From: Thermoleophilaceae bacterium
GTDB taxonomy: Bacteria > Actinomycetota > Thermoleophilia > Solirubrobacterales > Thermoleophilaceae
Length of the DNA: 7,435 nucleotides
NCBI GenBank assembly: GCA_013813135.1
Contig: JACCSF010000179.1
Span: forward strand, 1-7,435
Direction: 5' to 3'
Of the stretch, positions 1-5,486 are shown piece by piece. Position numbers and translations under genes: made by a program. The stretch's first letter is position 1. The number at the start of each line of letters is the position of its first letter. The notes under the pieces are model-generated. The model was not told the DNA's origin and did no database searches. It saw only the letters and a list, made by a program, of their open reading frames with translations.

Positions 1-40
1 CTCCCTGCGTCCTTGCCAGGCTTGGTTTACGGCGGGAGTG

Positions 41-91
41 TGCGATCTCGCCTCCGCACCTCACCATCACCGCGCGGACTACGAGATCGCA
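41..91. repeat. 10-bp perfect inverted repeat upstream of the PASTA gene
   Basis: Positions 41-50 (TGCGATCTCG) and 82-91 (CGAGATCGCA) are exact reverse complements, separated by 31 bases. They lie 36 to 86 bases before the proposed ATG at 127. The spacing is long for a terminator stem and no T-run follows, so an operator pair or an RNA hairpin in the leader are the options; chance is also possible. The rest of 1-126 holds nothing else I recognise: the frame open through it (possible TTG start at 13) gives an arginine-rich sequence without domain character. Confidence 0.4.
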
Positions 92-126
92 ACACCCGGC
101 CCGGCAGGGTCGGGTTACGTCTCACC

Positions 127-477
127 ATGGTTAGGACGTGGCTGGTCGCCCTTCTCGGGACGGCATCAGTTCTGAGTGTCGGCGATGGGGCCGGTGCCCA
201 GGCATCGCCCGGCCCTGGCCTGGCGGTCGTACCACGAGTGGTGGGACTCCCGAGGGCTGACGCGGCGCGGCAGTTGCGAGAGGCTGGACTAACCCCTACC
301 GCATTTGGAGGAGCGATTCGCTACGAGCCGGTCGGCAGCGGATCAGGAAAGCGGGTCGAGCTGTTGCGAGCCCGTCGAACCGGGCGGAGATGGGTGACCG
401 TCCAATGGCCACGCGCCGGTACGGACCTCGCGGCAACTTTCCCTCGACGCGGACCGATCGCACTGAGCGTCGGCTGA
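127..477 (+). CDS. Secreted single-PASTA-domain protein
   Basis: A 116-residue protein. Residues 1-26 form a signal peptide: Arg at 3, a hydrophobic stretch from about 4 to 18, and a likely signal peptidase I site after AQA (24-26). Residues 34-116 read as one PASTA domain. It opens with VVPRVVGLPRADAARQLREA, the usual 'vP.vvG....A...L..aGL' pattern, and closes with WPRAGTDL and a final IALSVG strand. PASTA domains typically bind peptidoglycan fragments or act as spacers in extracellular proteins; here no kinase or penicillin-binding domain accompanies it. ATG at 127 is chosen because the signal peptide begins there; an upstream TTG at 13 would add 38 arginine-rich residues before it. No strong Shine-Dalgarno is visible. 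The stop falls exactly at the end of the PASTA domain, just before a different-frame domain that may belong to the same protein (see the next gene). Confidence 0.72.
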   Translation: MVRTWLVALLGTASVLSVGDGAGAQASPGPGLAVVPRVVGLPRADAARQLREAGLTPTAFGGAIRYEPVGSGSGKRVELLRARRTGRRWVTVQWPRAGTDLAATFPRRGPIALSVG

Positions 478-479
478 TC

Positions 480-974
480 TTGGACCGGCATGATTCGAGC
501 TGCCAGCCGCTCGACCACGTGGACGTCGCTGTTCGTGAGCAATGGGTGCTTGTCGCGCCCTACGAGATTACGGGCAGGCTCTGCCGAAGACCCCTCCGTG
601 GCAAGCGAATCGAACTGATGTTGCCCGAGCCGTTGGAGGGGCGCCCAATCCTCGAGCGGCCGCCGGACGTTCCCAATTCGGCATTGATCAACCAGCATCC
701 GGTGCCGTTCACGCACACGCGAAGCTCGCCAGATGACCGCTCCATCATCGTCTACTACCCACATGGCTCCTGCCAGGATTTGCTCGTTAGGAGCGAGGTC
801 GCAGAGTGGCGAAAGTCGGTCGTGATCACGCTCATCGGGGGCGACATCGACACAGACCTGCCCTGCACCGCCGAACTCAGTACCGGTCTAACCGTCGTCC
901 GGTTGCAATCCCCACTTGGCGACCGGCGCATCGTTGTGTCTTTCAGCGTCCGGTCTTGCCGTTCGCCTCGGTGA
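480..974 (+). CDS. Two-copy cysteine-containing repeat-domain protein, possibly the C-terminal part of the PASTA protein
   Basis: The frame is open from 390 to 974, but residues before about 480 look like an off-frame reading of the PASTA gene. The protein-like part starts near TTG 480, two bases after the PASTA stop, and gives 164 residues. It contains two similar units: residues 8-58 (from SCQPLDHVDV to PLEGRPIL) and 98-152 (from SCQDLLVRSEV to PLGDRRIV). Each has an initial SCQxL, a beta-rich middle, a second Cys (35 and 129) and an ending 'L..PL.GR.I' or 'PLGDRRI'. Similar units occur, as I recall, in uncharacterised secreted actinobacterial proteins; I cannot name a family. The paired cysteines suggest export, yet there is no signal peptide. 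Either a frameshift separates it from the PASTA gene, or it is translated separately (ATG 390, ATG 405 or TTG 480). The last 32 bases overlap the end of the opposite-strand gene. Start uncertain; coding status likely. Confidence 0.55.
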   Translation: MDRHDSSCQPLDHVDVAVREQWVLVAPYEITGRLCRRPLRGKRIELMLPEPLEGRPILERPPDVPNSALINQHPVPFTHTRSSPDDRSIIVYYPHGSCQDLLVRSEVAEWRKSVVITLIGGDIDTDLPCTAELSTGLTVVRLQSPLGDRRIVVSFSVRSCRSPR

Positions 975-3258
975 TGATCTGGTGCTCGGCCGCGAGCTGC
1001 TTGGCTCGCGCGTCGGCCGCCGTTTCGAGGACGCGCTCGCTGCGGCGGGCGCGTCGTGCCGCGCTGGCTGCGACCGCTCCCTGTGCGCGGGCGCTGCGGC
1101 CCTCGTCCGCGAGGGTGTGAGCGTCGGTGCGACAGTCGCGATTACCGCCACCGTATCGGCGCGTGTTGGGCACCAGCCAGCTGAACACCTCCTGGAAGCG
1201 CGAGCGCGGGTGACCCCCATCGAAGTCGGGGTCGCGCGCCGGGTCATTCGCGAGGTGGGTGTCGTTGACGAACGGAATTGCGAAACAGTCGTCGGCGACC
1301 AGGCCCTGGTAGTCGCCTATGAACTGTCCCGAGCCGGAGATCGGCGGGTTGATCGACGGATCCCAGGAGTCGTGCGAGACCCGGGTCTCTCTCCAGGTGG
1401 CCCCGTCGTCGGCGGAGCGCGCCAGCCAGGCATCGATGAAGAAGTTACCCGGATGGTTGGGCGGATCGGGACGGTCGAGCCTGCGGTCGAAGAACGACAC
1501 GTTCAGCTGACCGCTCGGCGTGACGCGGATGTACTGCTGGAACTGATCGGCGTTCGTGCGGTCGCGGTTGACCTTCTCCGCCCCGCTCCAGGTCGTCCCG
1601 CCGTCGTAGGACACGGTCAGCTTGACGTCCGCCTGCATGCCGTCCTCGTCGCCCGGCCGCGGCGCCGGGTTGTAGTCGGCGTAGGTGAGGTAGAGCTCGC
1701 TATTGGGCCCGACCGCCATGATCGGCAACGACAGGTTGCGGAACGACTGCCGCGGGAAGATTTGCGGCAGCGGCATGATCGTCTGCACCGGAGTCGCTTC
1801 CGACCAGCTCTGGCCGCCGTCGGTGCTCTTCGAGAGGTAGTAGGTGTTGGTTCCAGTGCCGTCGAGCAGACCCGACAGGTACTCGAGCCAGACCGCGTAG
1901 AACGTATTCGGATCGCGTGTGTCGGCCACTACGTGCACGCCGATCACGAGCCGCTGCTCGCCCGGCGACACGCCCACCGGCTCGTCCGGCCAGCTGCGGC
2001 CGCCATCGGTGGAGCGCTCACAGACGATTTGCTGCGGACCCCGGTCGGCCAGCTGTGGGCCGTTCTGTCCCCAGCAGGCGACCATGATGCCTGTCCTGCC
2101 GCCGCCGGGCGCGTTGTTCACCGCGAAGGTGTTCTTGTCGTCGAGGAACTGCTCCTGCTCTTCCTGCGTCTCGTAGGCGTTGATCGGGATCCGGTCGCCC
2201 CAGGTGCGCCCGCGGCGCAGGTCCCGCGCCGACGGGGTGCGCCAGCGGTGGAACGACATCCCCCAGCCGGCCCCGGACGGGAACGGCGGCGAGTCGAGCA
2301 CCATCGCGTAGGCGTTACCACGCTCGTCGAAGTCAACCCAGACGTCGGAGGTGATGTACTCCTCGCCGAAATCGCCCTGTCCGCGGTCGTCGTCTGCGTC
2401 CTCGGGGCCGGTGCCGCCGCGGTTCGGGTTCTCATTCGGGTAGCAGGTGTTGTTCGGCCAGGACTCGGGCGGCGCCTGGCTCGGTGGGCAACCGTCGAGC
2501 TGCCCCAGGTCGTCCCAGGTGCGCCCCCGGTTGAACGACACGTAGGTGCCGATTTTGAACTCGTATTCGCCCAGCGAGTCGCGATCGCGGTTGTACATCT
2601 TCGACGCTGCGACCAGGATGTTCGGATCGACCGGACTCTGCGCGATATGCGGCTCGGAATGAGAGCGGAAACCGAGGAACGGGTCGCTCGCCAGGAAGTC
2701 CTGCAACCCCAGTGGATCGTCGATGTCTGCCGGGACCTTGGCGCGCCGGAAGAACTCCGCCCGGCCGTCATAGCCCGAAGCCGGATCCACGTCCCAGTAG
2801 ACGACGCGGACCAGGTAGTAGCCCGACGCATCCGCAACTGCGAGGTTCTCCTCCTCGCCCGCCCCGCCGGCGGAGGACCCGACGAAGTCTCCGAGCGCGC
2901 CCGAGGCATCGCTCTCATAGACGTAGAGGTCGAAGTCGCTATCGGGCACGTCGTACCCACTGATGGAGAACTCGACCCCGCCACCCGAGGTGTCGTAGAA
3001 GTCGCCCGCGTCGGCGTTGACCAGCGTCTCATCGCAGTAGTCGGCCGCCGTCTTGCCGCACGGCTCCGCAGCCGCGCCGTCATAGCCCTCGTTATGGCCG
3101 ACCGCAGAGGCGCCCTCCCAGGTGAAAGGCGTTTCCGGTGCGGCGGTTCCCGACCTGTCGGCCGCGGCCGCGCCGGGCGCGAGCATGAGGACGGCCGCCA
3201 CCGCCGCGACTACCCCCATGATCGTGAGCGTGCTGAATCGACGACTGTGCCGTTGCAC
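943..3258 (-). CDS. Secreted Asp-box (BNR/sialidase-fold) beta-propeller protein with N-terminal PPC-like domain
   Basis: A 771-residue exported protein. Residues 1-33 are a signal peptide: basic start QRHSRR, hydrophobic stretch 13-27, likely cleavage near AAA-AD (31-34). Residues about 45-170 look like a PPC-type beta-sandwich (VEFSISGYDVPDSDFDLYVY, then YYLVRVVYW). From about 198 (EPHIAQSPVDPNILVAAS) to 695 runs a sialidase-type propeller with Asp-boxes: SFNRGRTW 241-248, STDGGRSW 416-423, STDGGQSW 478-485, SYDGGTTW 550-557, SADDGATW 615-622, and a degenerate RRGRTW near 348. The tail (about 715-771) is Ala/Arg/Glu-rich and probably helical. Automated pipelines may call this 'exo-alpha-sialidase', but I see no RIP/FRIP motif or clear arginine triad, so glycosidase activity is not supported; binding or another hydrolysis is equally possible. 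GTG 3258 is chosen over GTG 3267 because the Shine-Dalgarno GGAGG lies 8 bases before it and overlaps the other. Confidence is high for gene and fold, low for substrate. Confidence 0.88.
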   Translation of the reverse strand: MQRHSRRFSTLTIMGVVAAVAAVLMLAPGAAAADRSGTAAPETPFTWEGASAVGHNEGYDGAAAEPCGKTAADYCDETLVNADAGDFYDTSGGGVEFSISGYDVPDSDFDLYVYESDASGALGDFVGSSAGGAGEEENLAVADASGYYLVRVVYWDVDPASGYDGRAEFFRRAKVPADIDDPLGLQDFLASDPFLGFRSHSEPHIAQSPVDPNILVAASKMYNRDRDSLGEYEFKIGTYVSFNRGRTWDDLGQLDGCPPSQAPPESWPNNTCYPNENPNRGGTGPEDADDDRGQGDFGEEYITSDVWVDFDERGNAYAMVLDSPPFPSGAGWGMSFHRWRTPSARDLRRGRTWGDRIPINAYETQEEQEQFLDDKNTFAVNNAPGGGRTGIMVACWGQNGPQLADRGPQQIVCERSTDGGRSWPDEPVGVSPGEQRLVIGVHVVADTRDPNTFYAVWLEYLSGLLDGTGTNTYYLSKSTDGGQSWSEATPVQTIMPLPQIFPRQSFRNLSLPIMAVGPNSELYLTYADYNPAPRPGDEDGMQADVKLTVSYDGGTTWSGAEKVNRDRTNADQFQQYIRVTPSGQLNVSFFDRRLDRPDPPNHPGNFFIDAWLARSADDGATWRETRVSHDSWDPSINPPISGSGQFIGDYQGLVADDCFAIPFVNDTHLANDPARDPDFDGGHPRSRFQEVFSWLVPNTRRYGGGNRDCRTDAHTLADEGRSARAQGAVAASAARRARRSERVLETAADARAKQLAAEHQIITEANGKTGR

Positions 3259-3264
3259 TGGCCA

Positions 3265-3271
3265 CACCTCC
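3265..3271 (-). promoter_or_regulatory. Shine-Dalgarno that fixes the start of the beta-propeller gene
   Basis: Read on the minus strand, 3271 to 3265 is GGAGGTG, followed after TGGCCA by GTG at 3258. GGAGG stands 8 bases from that GTG, an ideal spacing. The other in-frame GTG (3267) lies within the Shine-Dalgarno itself and is therefore unlikely to be the start. This is the strongest ribosome binding site in the window. Confidence 0.75.
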
Positions 3272-3333
3272 GAGCCGGGCGGTAGTTGCAGGCGACACCT
3301 ACCCGAGACGAGCGATTTGAACTCACGCCGCGC

Positions 3334-3942
3334 TCAGGCCGGCTGCAGCCGCGTGAAGTGCCAGAGCCTGCCGCCGAGCTTGCGCTCGACTCGCAGCCCC
3401 GACGCCGTGGCGCGGTTGCGCAGCGCGGCGTGCGTGACCATGTGCGGGTCACCGAACAGCTCTCCGACGACGATGCGGCCGGCCGGCTTCACGACCCGGC
3501 GCAGTTCCCGCAGCGCGGCGCCCTGGTCGGGGATCTCGCCGAGCACGGTGATCAGGTAGGCGGCGTCGAAGGTGTCCTTGGCGAACGGCAGCGAGCGGGC
3601 GTCGGCGAGCGTGGGGACGATGTTGTCGATGCCCTGCTTGCCGGCGCGCTCGAGCGTGTGGTCGAGCATCTCCTGCTGCACATCCAGCACGTCGAGGCGG
3701 CCGCCGGGCTCCAGCCAGCCCGACACCGGCAGCGCGTAGTACCCGGTGCCGGGGCCGATCTCCAGCACGCGCTCGCCGGCCCGCGGCTCGAGGATCTCGC
3801 GCAGCCGCTCGCGGGTGATGAACGGATGCGGCGCCTCGACCCAGAAGCGCTGCGAGTAGGGACAGGCGGAGGGGTTCTTGCGCCACCAGAGCGCGGCTCC
3901 GACGATGGCCGCGCCAGCCGCCGCCGCGAGCCTGCGGATCAC
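3334..3942 (-). CDS. Membrane-anchored class I SAM-dependent methyltransferase
   Basis: A 202-residue protein. Residues 5-20 (LAAAAGAAIVGAALWW) form one hydrophobic segment after VIRR, probably an N-terminal membrane anchor with the enzyme on the cytoplasmic side. The Rossmann methyltransferase core follows: motif I VLEIGPGTGYYA at 59-70, the acidic residue ending strand 2 at D87 (LDVLDV), motif II around ADARSLPF and DTFDAAYLITVLGEI (113-137), and the post-II motif LRRVVKPAGRIVVGELF (147-163). The segment CPYSQRFWVEAPHP before the core is typical of short actinobacterial methyltransferases of unknown substrate; lipid or small-molecule methylation is only a guess. The GTG start at 3942 overlaps the stop of the upstream gene by 4 bases (GTGA) and has GGGAGAGG just before it, so the two are translationally coupled. 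The same frame stays open far upstream to 5706, but that part is opposite-strand shadow. Confidence 0.9.
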   Translation of the reverse strand: MIRRLAAAAGAAIVGAALWWRKNPSACPYSQRFWVEAPHPFITRERLREILEPRAGERVLEIGPGTGYYALPVSGWLEPGGRLDVLDVQQEMLDHTLERAGKQGIDNIVPTLADARSLPFAKDTFDAAYLITVLGEIPDQGAALRELRRVVKPAGRIVVGELFGDPHMVTHAALRNRATASGLRVERKLGGRLWHFTRLQPA

Positions 3943-4211
3943 ACCTCTCCCGGCGCCGGGACGATCAGGCGGATATGGCGCCGGGCGAGCATCAGCACCG
4001 GGGTGCTCCAGTCTCGGCCCGAGCCGTCGAGCGACACCAGCTGGCAGTCGACCATCGTGAAGAACTCCTGGTCGCGCCTGTTCACGTGATCGGACACGCG
4101 CGAGCGGTAGCCCTCCCGCGGCAGAGTCATCATGCCCTCGACGCGGTAGCGGTCGGTCTCGACGACGACACATTCGGTGCGCACCTCCACGATTCCGGAA
4201 TCTAGCGCCAT
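3939..4211 (-). CDS. DUF6812-like small protein
   Basis: A 90-residue cytoplasmic protein without signal peptide or membrane segment. It is beta-rich, beginning with VEVRTECVVVETDRYRVEG (8-26), followed by the most distinctive stretch LPREGYRSRVSDHVNRRDQ (30-48), then FFTMVDCQLVSLDG and a closing strand VLMLARRHIRLIVP (72-85). This pattern matches what I remember of the DUF6812 family, whose function is unknown; I could not verify it here. The size fits a complete single-domain protein. ATG 4211 is the first in-frame start after the divergent regulator's promoter region; only a weak GCGGG precedes it. It is the first gene of a minus-strand operon and overlaps the methyltransferase by 4 bases, so the two products probably act together or need matched amounts. 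Confidence 0.8.
   Translation of the reverse strand: MALDSGIVEVRTECVVVETDRYRVEGMMTLPREGYRSRVSDHVNRRDQEFFTMVDCQLVSLDGSGRDWSTPVLMLARRHIRLIVPAPGEV
4191..4202. promoter_or_regulatory. Perfect 12-bp palindrome, candidate operator
   Basis: GATTCCGGAATC is its own reverse complement. It lies inside codons 4-7 of the DUF6812-like gene and 33-44 bases before the GTG of the divergent GntR regulator. GntR/FadR proteins bind short palindromes as dimers and often control their own gene, so this is a reasonable operator candidate. It does not match the FadR-type TNGTNNNACNA pattern. The inference rests on position and symmetry only. Confidence 0.4.
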
Positions 4212-4217
4212 CCCGCG

Positions 4218-4227
4218 GGTGTACCGT
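4218..4227. promoter_or_regulatory. Overlapping divergent -10 candidates
   Basis: On the + strand, TACCGT (4222-4227) fits the actinobacterial TANNNT -10 pattern and lies 7 bases before GTG 4235, so the regulator's mRNA could be leaderless. On the minus strand, TACACC (4223-4218) lies 6 bases before ATG 4211 and fits less well (last base C). The two share bases 4222-4223. No TTGACA-like -35 is visible on either side. The proposal depends mainly on the spacing. Confidence 0.35.
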
Positions 4228-4234
4228 TGCTCGC

Positions 4235-5004
4235 GTGGAACTGGCGTCCGCCGCGGAGCGCAGTCCTGCGTTGGAGGCTGTCTTTAAGCCGGTACAGCGG
4301 CCCTCCACGTTCGAGGAGACGGTGGAACGGCTGGGCACCGCGATTCGGCTCGGCCTCCTGCAGCCCGCCAGCCGCCTCCCCCCGGAGCGCGATCTCGCCG
4401 ACCGGCTGCGCATCTCGCGGTCCACGCTGCGCCAGGCGCTCACAACCCTCGTGCAGAGCGGCCACCTCGTCTCGGTCCGCGGCCGCGCCGGCGGCACGTT
4501 CGTGTCCGAGCGCCCGCCCCGCTGGGCCAGGATGTGGCCGCCGAGGTGCTGGGCGACGGCGCCCGCGCGGTGCTCGACTACCGCGTGGTCGTGGAGACCG
4601 GGGCGGCGGTGCTCGCGGCGGAGCGGGCGCAGGGAGACGATCTCGAACGCCTCGACGGCCTGACCGAGCGGATGGACTCGGCCACCGAGTTCGAGGACTA
4701 CAGGCGCGCCGATGTGCGCTTCCACATCGGGATGGCCGAGGCCAGCGGCGCGGCGCGGCTCGTGGCCGCGATGACAGAGGTTCAGGGTCAGATGAGCGAC
4801 CTGATCGCCCGCATCGCCCATCCCAGCGAAGTGCTCAGGAGCTCCAACGAGCAGCACCGGCGCTTGGTCGCGGCCCTGCGCCGCGGCGACAGCGCCGGGA
4901 CCGTTCGGCTCGTGCGCGAGCACATCGAGGGCACGGAGCACATCCTCGCTGGGCTGCTGCCCGAGCCCCCGGCGCGAGCCGGGCGCGGCGAGGGGCCGCG
5001 CTAG
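4235..5004 (+). pseudogene. GntR/FadR-family regulator with FCD domain, interrupted by a frameshift
   Basis: From GTG 4235 the frame encodes a GntR winged helix: FEETVERLGTAIRLGLLQP (26-44), then LPPERDLADRLRISRSTLRQ (48-67) with the helix-turn-helix, and the wing GHLVSVRGRAGGTFV (76-90). After SERPP the frame loses homology and ends at 4663. The next frame, entered near 4516, continues as PLGQDVAAEVLGDGARAVLDYR and runs as an FCD ligand-binding domain to TAG 5004. It has the expected metal-ligand pattern: Asp and His in ADVRFHIGMAEA, His in EQHRRLVAAL and in REHIEGTEHI. Joined, the protein would have about 256 residues, normal for the family. One missing base would explain it, either a real mutation or a sequence error. 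The C-terminal half alone (possible GTG 4534) lacks a convincing ribosome binding site. Family members repress catabolic or transport genes; its ligand is unknown. It diverges from the DUF6812-methyltransferase pair. Confidence 0.85.
4511..4537 (+). other. Frameshift point in the GntR regulator
   Basis: The reading must move from the frame with codons at 4511 and 4514 (Arg, Pro) to the one with codons at 4522, 4525 and 4528 (Leu, Gly, Gln). This equals one absent base or a -1 slip. The sequence here is CGCCCGCCCCGCTG, with a CCC and a CCCC run, where a lost C is a common sequencing or replication error. Nothing downstream resembles a programmed frameshift stimulator that I can identify. Confidence 0.7.
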
Positions 5005-5014
5005 CCTGCTGCGC

Positions 5015-5482
5015 ATGGATCGCTTTGTGGCCGCGCCGCTCACAGTCATCGTGCTCGCGCTCGGACTCGTCGCCTGCGGTGGCGACGACGCTCCGTCACG
5101 GGCCGACTTCGCGGCGGACGCGAACGAGATCTGCCAGAACGCCGAGAACGAGCTCCAGGACGTGGCCCAGGACGCGTCCAGCCCGGACGAGATCGCGGCC
5201 GCGGTCGACAAGGTCATCGACCAGACGCAGGACAGCGTGGACAAGCTCAAGGACCTGGAGCGGCCGGAGGGCGCCGACGGCGAGGCGGCCCAGAAGTTCG
5301 TGAACGCGCTCGAAACCGACATCGAAGACAAGGGCATCCCGGCGCTCGAGGACCTGCGCGACGCCCTCAAGGAAAACGACCAGCAGGCCGCCCAGAAGGC
5401 CGCGCAGCGCCTCCAGGCAATCCAGACGACGAACAGCGACCGGCTCGCGCGCGACGTCGGCGCCAAGTCCTGCGCGGACTGA
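5015..5482 (+). CDS. Small alpha-helical lipoprotein of unknown function
   Basis: A 155-residue exported protein. Residues 1-20 form a lipoprotein signal peptide with lipobox LVAC (18-21), so Cys21 should be lipidated and the protein anchored outside the membrane. After a GGDDAPSR linker the mature part is acidic and rich in Asp, Glu, Gln and Ala, with a strongly helical pattern. It has one Cys at 40 (NEICQNAENEL) and one at 153 in the last three residues, which could form a disulfide closing a helical bundle. I know of no characterised family; such short 'ADFAADANEIC' lipoproteins are, from memory, common in Thermoleophilia. It starts 10 bases after the regulator's stop on the same strand, suggesting co-transcription, though no good Shine-Dalgarno precedes ATG 5015. 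It ends 4 bases from the stop of the convergent ATP-grasp gene. Confidence 0.82.
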   Translation: MDRFVAAPLTVIVLALGLVACGGDDAPSRADFAADANEICQNAENELQDVAQDASSPDEIAAAVDKVIDQTQDSVDKLKDLERPEGADGEAAQKFVNALETDIEDKGIPALEDLRDALKENDQQAAQKAAQRLQAIQTTNSDRLARDVGAKSCAD

Positions 5483-5486
5483 CCGC

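Noticed and set aside
321..764. A 147-codon minus-strand frame under the PASTA and duplicated-domain genes
   Set aside because: It shows no motif or repeat, whereas the + strand frames show a signal peptide, a PASTA domain and an internal duplication.
916..3285. A 789-codon open frame on the + strand
   Set aside because: It lies opposite the beta-propeller gene, has no recognisable domain, and is rich in Arg, Val, Ala and Gly as expected from antisense reading of a GC-rich gene. The minus-strand frame has a signal peptide, Asp-boxes and a good Shine-Dalgarno.
3268..3333. A weak hairpin (GGTAG/CTACC) between the methyltransferase and beta-propeller genes
   Set aside because: The stem is only 5 bases with a 13-base loop and no T-run, so neither a terminator nor a riboswitch can be supported.
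3295..3335. A tRNA T-arm-like string (GAGTTCAAATCGC) on the minus strand
   Set aside because: The flanking stem pairs poorly (3 of 5), no acceptor or anticodon arm can be formed, and the tRNA body would lie in the methyltransferase coding region.
3286..4089. A 267-codon + strand frame
   Set aside because: It is antisense to the methyltransferase and the DUF6812-like gene; its residues are low in domain character and lack a supported start.
4511..4537. Programmed -1 frameshifting in the regulator
   Set aside because: No canonical X XXY YYZ slippery heptamer was identified, and FadR-family regulators are not known to use recoding; a lost base in the C-rich run is simpler.
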